Assembly: GCA_947624255.1 (NCBI GenBank)
Contig: CANQJO010000016.1
Location: forward strand, 1 to 45,068
Reading direction: 5' to 3'
Source of the DNA: an uncultured Ruminococcus sp.
GTDB taxonomy: Bacteria; Bacillota; Clostridia; Oscillospirales; Ruminococcaceae
DNA: 45,068 nucleotides
Shown here piece after piece: positions 36,370 through 45,046 of this stretch. The notes beneath the pieces were generated by a model that was not told the origin of the DNA, searched no databases, and was given only the letters and a program-made list of their open reading frames with translations. The first letter of the stretch is position 1; the number at the start of each line of letters is the position of its first letter. The position numbers and the translations under genes are program-made.

Positions 36370-37921
36370 TTAGCCTATTTCTTCTTTTGCTATCTCTGTT
36401 TCTACGCTTCTTTTAGCTTCTTCCGGCTTGGGGACTTTTTCATACATCTGCTGTCTGAGTGATTCAATAGGACATTCAATCTTCCATAGCTTTGATAAGC
36501 GTTGAAACTGCTTCGTGTCCATAATCACCGCCTGTACCGCCCTGAACAAGAGAATAGGCTTCGTCAATAAACAGCACACCGCCCATGGCTTCTTCTATCT
36601 TTTCGGCAGTTTTGAGCGCTGTCTGTCCCACATATCCCGCAACAAGTCCGCTGCGGTCTGTCTCGATAACTTTGCTTGTGCGGAGAAGTCCGTTTTCATG
36701 TAATATTCCTGCAATTATTCTTGCTGCTTCCGTCTTGCCCGTGCCGGGATTTCCCATAAAGCACATATGCAAATTCAAATCAGAGCTGCCTTTGTTTGCG
36801 AGCGCATACGCCTTGATTTTCCCGATACTTGTCTTAACGGAATCAAGTCCGATCAGATCTTCAAGCTGCTGTTCATAATTGCCGATCACAAAATTAACCT
36901 TCGTTCCCGACATATAGTGATAAATGTCGAGGTCGAGCATTTTGTTATAAAGCTCAAACAGCTGGTCCTCCGACTGATCCGCAAGAAAGTCTTCTGCATG
37001 AACGATCTCTTGTACGGAGCGAAAGCGTTCTGCGAATATTGCTGACAGACGTGCATTGCATTCTTCCGCAGTCATGCTACCGCTGTCAGCGGCATCACTG
37101 AAATGATAAACATACTCCTTTTTTCTCAGCGGTGCCGACATGAGAACGAACACTGCGTCCCATGTAACTTTCAGCATAGAGGAAAGCTGTTCACTGCCGT
37201 CACCAAAAATATCCACGACATATTTCTTTGCGATGACTTTATCACAGGCGGCTATCCACTTTGCTATAGTTTTGTGTCGGTCGATTTCTTTTTCGTTGTC
37301 CTTGAATTTGAAAGGTTTTGTCTCTTTATCATAAGCTCTGCCGTAGATATTGCCGGTTCTGATGAATTTGTACATCTTATCTGCAAGCATAACGATCCTG
37401 TCAAGAAGTTCATCGGCAGATTCGGTATATTCACGGTCAGCTGATTCCGTATAATCGACTGTAATGATCGGGAAAGAAGCCTTTCCGAACTCGGACTCTA
37501 TCCCAAGTTCGGGAAGAACCCTCGTCAAAAATGCAGCAGTGTCCTCTGACCGCATACCCAAAGCATCTTTCTTTGCGGAATAGCTTTTGCTGAACGTTTC
37601 GTGAAAATAACGTTTCATCTGTTCGGCACTTTTTTTCAGGCGGTCATAAAAAACTTCGGTCTTTTCGGATCGTGTTACATGGTCTTTTATCTTCTTGTAG
37701 TCGGGAAACCGTCGCTCATCCTGTCTCAGCTTCCCGAAATCCAGTTTCTTTACATCAATGTCCTGCCCTATAATCTTATCAATGAAACCTCTGATCTCAG
37801 AAATAAATACATCTTTGCGTTCATAGGGGAGTTTGAACATCATATATCCGCATATAGGACACATACACTTCTTATCGCTCTGCTTTAACTCACCGCAGAC
37901 GATACATTTGAATTCAGCCAT
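36370..37921 (-). pseudogene. Zinc-ribbon AAA+ (CbbX/SpoVK-like) protein coupled to brxL, truncated
   Basis: The open frame 37921-36476 encodes 481 aa. There is an N-terminal zinc ribbon (Cys6, Cys9, Cys21, Cys24), a long helical middle, and an AAA+ domain with GNPGTGKTEAA (near residue 388) and LFIDEAYSL (near 450). It stops at KAMED, where related proteins continue with the arginine finger and lid, so ATP hydrolysis should be lost. In a shifted frame right after the stop about 35 codons (to 36370) read like a protein C-terminus (ending AKEEIG), suggesting an internal deletion plus frameshift. Its ATG overlaps the brxL stop (ATGA), so it belonged to the BREX operon. Its role in BREX is unknown to me. 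Confidence 0.7.
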
Positions 37922-38242
37922 CAGAAGTCAACTCCCAAAGCGAGCTTTGCGGCTTCCGGCGGAGTGCTGTAAAAGTCTGCCGCTATCTCACTTTTCAGCT
38001 TGTCGGATAGTATTTCATAATTGCTTCTGCTGTTCTCGGGCAGAAGTATTTTTTTAGCTCCCGCATTTGCCGCTGAAACAAATATCTCGTCAAGCATGGT
38101 GATGACAGGCATCGTTTCGCCCGACATTACCACACGTCCGCAAATCACAAGTGACGACATAACAGGACGGTTTGAAAGAGCGGAGAACAGTCCCACCACT
38201 TCCCCGATGTGCATACAAGGCTCTTGCGGAAATAGATATGCA
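37921..38242 (-). pseudogene. brxL: brxL remnant (Lon-like C-terminal protease domain)
   Basis: About 107 codons correspond to the C-terminal Lon-protease-like end of BrxL (GLFSALSNRPVMSSLVICG, then NAGAKKILLPENSR and FYSTPPEAAKLALGV). BrxL is a DNA-binding AAA+/Lon-like protein needed for BREX type 1 defence. The N-terminal and AAA+ parts are missing; the remnant is joined out of frame to the pglZ remnant near 38243, so one deletion removed the end of pglZ and most of brxL. The catalytic-looking Ser and Lys positions cannot compensate for the lost motor. Confidence 0.8.
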
Positions 38243-39416
38243 GCCGCCTGTAATAGGTGTCCATGACATACAGCTCTTTGGTGTAGCTGTCCCACAGCTC
38301 CTTGTATGTACCGAAGTGAAAGCCGCCGATATGCTCATAGTGAAACTTCTGCATTTTTGCGATGTAGTACAAGCCGTTATACAAATGCTCATATCGGTCA
38401 TACCATTTCGAGGTGCGGCGGCTCTCTACGGCTTTTAGCATTTCTTCCGTCTTGATGACATTTTCGGCTATCTCCTGCATAAATCTTCCGATGATGACTT
38501 CATCAATGCACGGCAGACTATCGGCTTTCAGCAGAATATCCGTATCGAGTTTTTCAAGACGCTGCGTCAGCTTCATACGGTCGGAAATATCCTCCGCAAT
38601 ATCAAACAGCTTTTCGCTCTCGTCGGAATTGTTCCAATCGTCTATGAACGCATAGCAGGCGGTCTGGTTTTCAGGGGAGATGTACTGCTCCAGCCCCGAC
38701 AGTACTTTTTCCTCACCAATCGCTGAAAAGGCAGTCATAAAAATATGCACCGCCAGCTCATTCAGATCAAACTTGTTCCCAACAAAGCCCGTGTATTTCG
38801 CCGTCATCTCCTGTAACGCCTGCATACTGCCGAACTTTTCAATCTGTTCAAGACACTCGTTGTCCTCGTTATAAAGTGAATCGCAGAGAATCGTCCGCAG
38901 TACGCTGTGTACAGTATTATGCTTTGTTCCGCACAACACCGCCATAATGTCGATATGCAGCTGCCCTGCATTTTCGTATTTCGTACCAAGTGCAGACAGA
39001 TTAGCCACACGCTCCTTGCTCTCGAAGAATTTCGCATAATGCTTCATGGCACGGCGAAGCTGTGTTGTCTGGGGGATATGCAGCTCATCCATTTGCATGG
39101 AAACCAAATCTGCACGGAATTCCTCGCTGTACAGCTGTATATCCCTCAGCCAGTTGTCCTCACGCTTTTTGTAGGTCAGAGGGTCGTATACAAGATAATT
39201 CGACTGCGTGTCTGTCTCCGATAAAAGCATTTTCGCTTCAAAGAAATTATCTCCTGTCAGCTTTAATATTTTCACATTCGGCAATTGCAATTCGTCAAGC
39301 ACCGTCTCAAATTCACGCTCGGGATCGAACCAAAATATTATCCTGCGGTCGTAGCAGTCGGGCAGTTCTTTCGCAAAGCGTTCCGTCAAACTGCGGTTAA
39401 TGTTATCAATCGTCAT
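38145..39416 (-). pseudogene. pglZ: pglZ remnant (N-terminal half)
   Basis: The 423-codon frame starts MTIDNINRSLTERFAKELPD and contains the N-terminal block of BREX-1 PglZ (RRIIFWFDPEREFETVLDEL, YLVYDPLTYKKREDNWLRDI). Full-length PglZ is about 850 aa; the C-terminal alkaline-phosphatase-like PglZ domain is absent. After about residue 392 the frame runs into brxL sequence in the wrong frame, adding about 30 meaningless residues. The ATG overlaps the stop of the pglX 3' part (ATGA). Confidence 0.82.
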
Positions 39417-39779
39417 TTGATCTTCTCCGGAATATCGGCAAATTTTTTATAATTGACCTTCACGCCGTCGTCGAGGTCGATGTCGATCATCATGTCGGCA
39501 AGATGATGTACTTTTTCTTCATATTTATTGATTTCCTCAAGCTGTGCGATAAACTTCTCCCAGCGGTGCATATACACAAGCGCCTTGAATCTCCCGCTGT
39601 AGATTGGCTTTTCTGACGGTCACGTCCTTGTCATCGACATCGGGTGTCAGCTCGTCCTGCAAGCCGTAAATGTCGATGAAAATGCGATTGAGTTCTTCCT
39701 CGTTGGATTTTAATTTGTCGAAACGGTCGGCGCATTCCTGTTCCCATGCGGTGTATTTATCGGATATTAGTGTTCCCAT
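39413..39779 (-). pseudogene. pglX: pglX 3' part (C-terminal remnant)
   Basis: The frame starts MGTLISDKYTAWEQE and continues through NEEELNRIFIDIYGLQDELTP and DKDVTVRKANLQR, conserved near the C-terminus of BREX-1 PglX methyltransferases. Near 39580 the reading shifts. The other frame gives a typical PglX end (EEKVHHLADMMIDIDLDDGVKVNY, closing EKIK) with a TGA overlapping the pglZ start. An internal deletion with frameshift joins the two. It is separated from the pglX 5' part by two intact genes. Confidence 0.8.
39752..39779 (-). repeat. Duplicated start of the pglX 3' part (copy 1)
   Basis: These 28 bases match 40328-40355 at 22 positions. Both encode an ATG followed by LISDKY, and both overlap the 3' end of a preceding intact gene. 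The pair flanks the DUF559 gene and the palindromic element, like an aged target duplication. Confidence 0.65.
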
Positions 39780-40146
39780 AGATTCGCTCCTTTACAATTT
39801 GATTGATCTGGTCACAAACATATGTAAAATTCCTGTCAATTTCCGTGTTTGTAAATCGAATGACTTGCAATTCATATTGTTCGAGTATTTCCGTCCGTAT
39901 TTCGTCATATTCCATGCCGTCTTTCGTGTAATGCTGACTGCCGTCAATTTCTATCACAAATTTTGCGGCAGAACAATAAAAATCTACGATATACCGGTCA
40001 ATTGGACGCTGCCTGTAAAATTTGACCGGATAATTCCGCAAAAAATCATACCAAAGATGTCGTTCCTGTTTTGTCATGTTTTTTCGCAGATTCCTTGCGT
40101 TTTCTTTCAGATTTGCATTATAGCCTGTGAATTTGGATTCTTTCAT
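39757..40146 (-). CDS. DUF559 (Vsr/restriction-endonuclease-like) protein
   Basis: This 129-aa intact protein starts after an N-terminal helical segment with NARNLRKNMTKQERHLWYDFLR and has the family blocks FYRQRPIDRYIVDFYCSAAKFVIEIDGSQHY and IRFTNTEI. The PD-(D/E)xK-like set (D in IVDFYC, E-x-D in IEIDG) is in place, so it may be an active nuclease. DUF559 genes are common next to short palindromic repeats in gut Firmicutes, as here. The last codons overlap the start of the pglX 3' part, so it sits as a passenger in the BREX operon. Confidence 0.85.
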   Translation of the reverse strand: MKESKFTGYNANLKENARNLRKNMTKQERHLWYDFLRNYPVKFYRQRPIDRYIVDFYCSAAKFVIEIDGSQHYTKDGMEYDEIRTEILEQYELQVIRFTNTEIDRNFTYVCDQINQIVKERIYGNTNIR

Positions 40147-40164
40147 GTTTTTGTCCTCCGGTTA

Positions 40165-40312
40165 ACCCCTCCGGCATTTCACCCCTCCGGCACTCCGTGC
40201 CACCTCCCCTTACAGGGGAGGCTTTATGGGAGGCAGAAGTGCATAGTATCCATTGTAAGATGCGCATAGTCTCCCCTAAAAGGGGAGATGTCGGCGTAGC
40301 CGACAGAGGGGT
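40165..40312. mobile_element. MITE-like palindromic repeat element beside DUF559
   Basis: About 150 non-coding bases have outer ACCCCTC (40165-40171) and GAGGGGT (40306-40312) ends. Inside are three perfect hairpins: CCTCCCCT/AGGGGAGG (40203-40221), TCTCCCCT/AGGGGAGA (40270-40288) and TGTCGGC/GCCGACA (40289-40305). ACCCCTCCGGCA occurs twice at the left end. The style matches dispersed intergenic repeats of Oscillospiraceae genomes (from general knowledge). Confidence 0.7.
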
Positions 40313-40327
40313 CAAAAGAGAGGGTGA

Positions 40328-40355
40328 TGTATTTGTCAGATATTAGTTTGTTCAT
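40328..40355 (-). repeat. Duplicated start of the pglX 3' part (copy 2)
   Basis: This is the partner of 39752-39779. It has its own ribosome site (GGGAG) and ATG, codes MNKLISDKY, then runs into the palindromic element and stops. It is probably the original start of the pglX 3' part before the DUF559 unit came in. Confidence 0.6.
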
Positions 40356-40956
40356 TTCTATTCTCCCATTCTTTTTCATACATTGCATATATAGCTTCTA
40401 AAGTTGATGATATAGTCTCAAATTTTTTATTTAATTCCTCAACATTAACAACTACATTTTCAGTTGTTTCAATGTAGAAATAAGGTTTCCCCGTAGTATC
40501 AACAGGATACCTCGCAAAATCCATTTTAGGTTTACTATTTAATGGCTTTTTTATATGTACATATAACTCATCTATATAATCTTTAAGAATTGAAAAATTA
40601 TTTATTAAATCTTCTGTAGGGTCTTTTTCAATAGCATTTATCATTTTATTGTAAAGACATTGGATATCGTGTGTAACTTCACTTTTTTCATTTTTCTTTT
40701 CAATTCTATTTATTAACATAATCACTGCCTTAATATACACCTCAATAGACTGATTTATGCAATAAAAAATGGGCATAATCAAATTATCAGCTTTTTTATC
40801 AATGTTATTGCTTAAAACAGCGTTTAACATTGTTTTCGCAGCTTCCTCAAAGTCCTTTGCAAGTATATAAAAATTGTGCACAATATCATTTGGATATGTA
40901 TTCCAGTTTAGATATGCATTTTTTGCAATATCTCCATTACTCTCAAAAATTTTCAT
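40336..40956 (-). CDS. Intact AT-rich passenger protein, HEPN-like pattern, between pglX halves
   Basis: This 206-aa, mostly helical, charged protein is of no family I can name with certainty. The stretch CINQSIEVYIKAVIML followed by EVTHDIQCLYNKM resembles the pattern of HEPN-type proteins (an amphipathic helix with a later HD dipeptide), but a strict RxxxxH motif is not seen. It is clearly richer in A+T than its neighbours and is the only long undamaged gene besides DUF559 in the island, which suggests later arrival or selection. GGAGATAATGAT precedes the ATG. Its 3' end overlaps an ATG for the pglX 3' part, so it was inserted within, or evolved as part of, a split pglX. Confidence 0.6.
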   Translation of the reverse strand: MKIFESNGDIAKNAYLNWNTYPNDIVHNFYILAKDFEEAAKTMLNAVLSNNIDKKADNLIMPIFYCINQSIEVYIKAVIMLINRIEKKNEKSEVTHDIQCLYNKMINAIEKDPTEDLINNFSILKDYIDELYVHIKKPLNSKPKMDFARYPVDTTGKPYFYIETTENVVVNVEELNKKFETISSTLEAIYAMYEKEWENRNEQTNI

Positions 40957-40969
40957 ATCATTATCTCCA

Positions 40970-41971
40970 TTAAATCAGCGGATGTCTCTAGAAATCCCAA
41001 GATGTTTCATAACAATCATATTCTTCTTTGGACATTTTAACATTTTCTGTTGCAAGTTTCTTTATATTAGGAGAATCCTTGTAAATAATAGGAAATTTCG
41101 CCACTTCTCCTGATTGATAGTTAAGCGTTGGATTAAGCTGACCAAAGATATAACTAAACATTTTTGAATTAAGTAAGGCACAAAGAACAGATTCGATTTA
41201 CTATCCGCAAAATTTTTCTTCACAAAATCCGACAGCACCGCATTCATATTACTGCCGCCCATATACGGCGGATCGGTGCAGACAACGTCATATTTTTGCG
41301 AGAGAATGCTGTAAATTTTCATCATCATATCAAGCTGATTTCTGCTAAGCCCGAACGACGAATTAAAGTTGGAAACAACCTCGTCAATATTTGCCGGAGC
41401 AGTCACCGTCATCAGCGAGCTTATGTATCAGCAAATTTCGTGGGAACAAAAGCACCGTCCAGCCGCCGATTTCCTCAAACATTTCGGGCAAGTCCTCGTT
41501 CAGGGCATTGCACTGCGTGATGATGATATATTTATATAACCGCTCGTTCTCCTGATTTTCCGGCATTTCAAGCGCAAGCTCTTTATTAAGCCCGTCAATG
41601 TCAAGATTTACCGCATCGGAGAGAACTTCGGGCTTGAAAGCACCGCTCTCGTCCGAAAAAATCCTCGTATGCGACGGCAGATAGTTGTTGCCCTCCATGA
41701 ACCTCAGCGCAATAAAACGGTTGAACCACGTGTAGGCGGCTTCCTCCATTGTCTGCGCAAAGCCGTTCATGCGGATATTCGAGATCCGCTGCGTCCGCCG
41801 GCTTTTCTCCGTGGTCGTCAGCGTTCTGCCGTTGACCGACTCCTGCGCCGGGTCGTTCTTTCCGGTTTCCGTAACATCATATTCAAACGCCATCTGTGTA
41901 ACGGCATTTATCAGCGTAACTCTCGCCCATATAGCGAAATTTTTTATTGCAGTTTTGTCCGTTTTTACCAC
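40970..41971 (-). pseudogene. pglX: pglX 5' part (adenine methyltransferase remnant)
   Basis: PglX is the BREX-1 adenine-specific DNA methyltransferase that marks self DNA. From GTG 41971 the frame has TDKTAIKNFAIWARVTLI and EEAAYTWFNRFIALRFMEGNNYLPS, hallmarks of the PglX N-terminus, up to LLFPRNLL. A deletion and frameshift then lead to YDVVCTDPPYMGGSNMN (the catalytic motif, DPPY instead of the usual NPPY) and FVKKNFADSKSNLF. A second deletion and frameshift lead to LNPTLNYQSGEVAKFPII and EEYDCYETSWDF, which ends in TAG where most homologues read on. The normal protein is about 1200 aa; well over half is missing. Confidence 0.85.
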
Positions 41972-41972
41972 C

Positions 41973-44133
41973 TCAGATTATGTGCAGTACATCGTGACCG
42001 TTTAATTTTTCAACGAGTTTTTTCCGGATTTCAGCCGGATATTTATCAATATCCTCTTCATTTTGAAGTTTCACAGTGGGGCAGACTGTGCTGCGATTTA
42101 TGGTGACTGTATTCACGTCCGGCTGCTCTGTGATCAGCAATTTTTTGATATATTGCTGCCTGAGATTTGCGATCGGTATGCGCATCGCATCGAGATTTGT
42201 GAGCCTGTCAGCATTTTCGGCAGATTTGCGTTTTTTAGTAAATGCGCTGTCCGCTCTCTGCACGATTTCAGCCTGTTTTATGTCGGCAGTTCGGTGAATT
42301 TCACCCATTGCCGCTTGAATTTCGCTGATAATTTCCTCACGTTTTGCATTCAGCAATTTCTGATAAATTTCATTTATTTCACGAACAAGTTCAGGCAATT
42401 CGCTGATTCGTCTGTAGGGTTTCGCCATTGTAAGAATTTCTCTGATTTCGCAATTGCCGGCAGCACAGTATCTTCCGTCTGAAAATATTCTTTTTCAGAA
42501 TTTACCGAATCTGCAAGCTGTTTTGCGCTGTCAAATATCGGCTTCTGCACACGGATGAAGGTATTGACATCGCTCATATCCTCAGCAAGGTCAAGGAAAT
42601 CGTCACGCATTTCAACAATTTTATTCATCAGTGCGATATTGTCATTCTTCTGCAATAACAGTTCATCGCAAAGCTTCACGCCGCCTTCGACAATGCCTTT
42701 ACCGGGATAGCCTGATAGCGTTTCCGGATATCGCCCATAGAGGTCGGCAGCTGCTTCATTTTCTGTATCTCTAAATACTGGAACAACTCCTTGACAGCCT
42801 CAGCGTTTGGCGACTCTGCTCCCTCCGGCATCATCTGCGAAAGCTTTTGCTTTCCGTCACCGTTTAATATATTTATAATATCCGCATCGCTGTCATAATT
42901 CTTCCGCACATATCCGAGCTTTGTGTAAACGCTCTCCACAAGAATGTCCATGGCTTTTTCGATACGGTCTTTCACAGAAAAAATTTTAATTTTCAGTTTA
43001 TCGCCTGCAACATAAATACGTTCTTCAGCGATTGCAGAAGAAATAAGTTCCTCTGCACGCTTTTCGTGAGCTGATGCCTGATTTTGCCTGTTACGGATAA
43101 TGCTCTGTATCATTTCGGGGAGCTGTGCCACGTTCTTGCTATTGACATAGCGGCGGATCTTCATGGCGTCTTCAAACTCCTTGAAATAAGGCTGACTTTC
43201 CGCAAGAACGACAATCACCTCATTATCCGCCGCCGACCTCATGAGAAACATGGAATCATCGGTGGAATAGATCTCCTAAGCAACAGTAATAAAATGCAGC
43301 GCTATCGAGCCTGTCAGTTGACCGATCACAGTTTCATCTATCCGCTGATCGTATGGGAAATCATACTTGCCGTACTTGAATTTCTTGCTGACAAACAGCT
43401 TTCCGAAAATAATATCAGAGATAGCCTTCGTGATGATCGCACTGTCAACCGGCGTGTTCTTGATCTCACGAGCAATATCCTGCTCGTCATCGGTCAGGAA
43501 CGTATATGTATCGCCCGCACGGAAAGCATAGTTATGTGATACCGGTCTGTCAAGTGATTGCTGTATCGTCAGTCTTGTGGACACCTTGTCGGTTCTTATA
43601 TCATCTGCCATTAAAATGCTGATATTATCCACATTCGCCTTGATATCGTCCACATAACGCACAAGATAGAGCAATTTCAGGATATTCACGTCATATTGTT
43701 CAATTCCGTCATGATTGTCTGATGCATTCTGACAGCGGTCAATAACTCGGCGAATAGAGATTTCAAGGAAAGTATGCACCGTGTCATAGAAAAGATAGAA
43801 CAGCACAAGTGCATACTCGTCCCTGTCCTGTATCGCCTGAGCCGCTTCCTGAAATCCCGAAAGCATGGAACGCTCACCGCCCGAAAGATGCTTGCCCGAA
43901 TTGCTATGCTTGCGAATCTCAGCCAAAACATTCTGCATAAGTCTGAACGGCTGTCCCTCGGCATTGATCATATCCGAAAAATAGCTGCGGACAGTGATCT
44001 CATCTTTCGGATCATAGCAAAAACGTGTATCCCGACCTCGTTTGAAAGTCCCCTGTTGCTCAGAAACACTTCATCTGAAAATCGACCTTTTATTTCATTA
44101 AGCTGCTGTATAATATTACTCTTGATGTGTACC
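41973..44133 (-). pseudogene. brxC: brxC remnant (C-terminal part of the BREX P-loop ATPase)
   Basis: BrxC is the large ATPase of BREX type 1. Only C-terminal portions remain: NEIKGRFSDEVFLSN, then in another frame GTFKRGRDTRFCYDPKDEITVRSYFSDM through IALHFITVA. An in-frame TAG stands at 43276-43278, reading then continues to RKRYQAIP, and a deletion with frameshift near 42690 follows. Next come ELLLQKNDNIALMNKIVEMRDDFLDL, another frameshift near 42440, and MAKPYRRISELPELVREI to the natural end GHDVLHII. The N-terminal half with the Walker motifs is gone, and so is brxB, which should lie between brxA and brxC. At least three frameshifts and one nonsense codon are visible. Confidence 0.85.
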
Positions 44134-44830
44134 TCAACTAAAACAATTAAATGCTGCAAGAGCCGCAGTATCATTCTTTTCCCGTATCACTGCTTCAAGT
44201 TCGGGATACAGATACACCGGCAACAACTTATCCGAACGAGGATTTTCCAGATATTCACACTCCACCGGAAAGTGCACCAACACCTGTTTTAACTTTTTTA
44301 TGGTAGATTCGCTCCACCCGTTCACCGCCGTGACTTTCTCGGCAAGTTCCATAAAGAACATATTTACGTCCTTAGCAGAAAAATCAAGCCCTGTGAATGG
44401 TATTTTTCGCCGATCACATCGGTCATAAAATCATAAACGATACGGTTTTCACACATAATAGCGTAAAGATTTATCTGCTTTGCGACTTCGGCAGAAGGAT
44501 CCGCAAGATACGAAACAAGCTCATCTGAGTCAAGGGCAACTATGCGTTTGAAGCAGGTATTTGCGATAGACTTTATCATTCTCTCGGTCGGGAACTGAAA
44601 AAGATTTTCCGCAAATATCTCAGCAAGTATATCATCACGGCTTTTTCCCTGCATGACAAGTCCAGCCACAACTCTGATCTCAAAGAAAAGGAACTGTTCT
44701 CCTTTGATGCCGGTAACTGCTTAGAATATGTAAAAGTAGGAGTAGATTTTCTCAAAATATATCTATTCGATAAATATCGTGATACGGAACAGTTACCGAC
44801 AATTGTCCTTATTGTCGCAGTATAATACAA
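44134..44830 (-). pseudogene. brxA: brxA (DUF1819) pseudogene, first gene of the BREX operon
   Basis: BrxA is a small DUF1819 BREX core protein. The sequence GIKGEQFLFFEIRVVAGLVMQGKSRDDILAEIF, seen in parts between 44710 and 44620, and the NLFQFPTERMIKSIANTCFKRI block identify it. A one-base deletion near 44380 moves the remainder (DFSAKDVNMFFMELAEK, WSESTIKKLKQVLV, PELEAVIREK) into another frame, ending at 44134. The first codons (TTG then YYTATI, 44830-44810) are cut from the body by an insertion of about 106 bases that brings an in-frame TAA at 44721-44723. A good promoter lies directly upstream. Confidence 0.82.
44700..44810. mobile_element. MITE-like insertion of about 106 bp in the 5' end of brxA
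   Basis: Direct repeats TCCTT occur at 44700-44704 and 44806-44810 (plus strand). Just inside them are inverted CGGTAACTG (44711-44719) and CAGTTACCG (44790-44798). The interior is AT-rich and non-coding. Removing one repeat plus the interior brings the BrxA start peptide next to the KGEQFLFF segment, apart from one base, which supports a real insertion. Confidence 0.6.
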
Positions 44831-44838
44831 TTAATAAT

Positions 44839-44867
44839 ATTATACCATAGGATGCGTTCTTTTTCAA
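44839..44867 (-). promoter_or_regulatory. Promoter of the BREX operon
   Basis: On the minus strand TTGAAA, a 17-base spacer and TATAAT end 8 bases before the TTG of brxA. The promoter is intact although the operon is not. Confidence 0.75.
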
Positions 44868-44950
44868 TAAGATTTTGTATATTTGTGCAAATTCCTATAA
44901 TAATTGTGGTCATTATAGTTGAATTACACAAGACGAGGAGAGGAGTAAAC

Positions 44951-45046
44951 ATGATCAACAGCATAATAAGTGGAAATCTGAAAAGCATTACTCATTTCTG
45001 CACTTCTTCGATCAGACAGGTATGCTGTTTTTCTTTTTTGTCATAG
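44951..45046 (+). CDS. Possible small ORF (31 aa) at the right edge
   Basis: A short frame starts at ATG 44951 behind a strong GAGGAGAGGAG ribosome site and ends at TAG 45046. The peptide is rich in Ser and Cys with a hydrophobic end. A downstream frameshift at the T-rich stretch near 45022-45038 or a longer gene beyond the window cannot be excluded. I do not recognise it. Confidence 0.3.
   Translation: MINSIISGNLKSITHFCTSSIRQVCCFSFLS

Noticed and set aside
39062..39400. Plus-strand ORF opposite pglZ
   Set aside because: It is a shadow of the pglZ remnant with no ribosome site.
40165..40312. Possible CRISPR array in the clustered palindromes
   Set aside because: The hairpins differ in sequence, spacing is irregular and no regular spacers exist; it fits a dispersed palindromic element.
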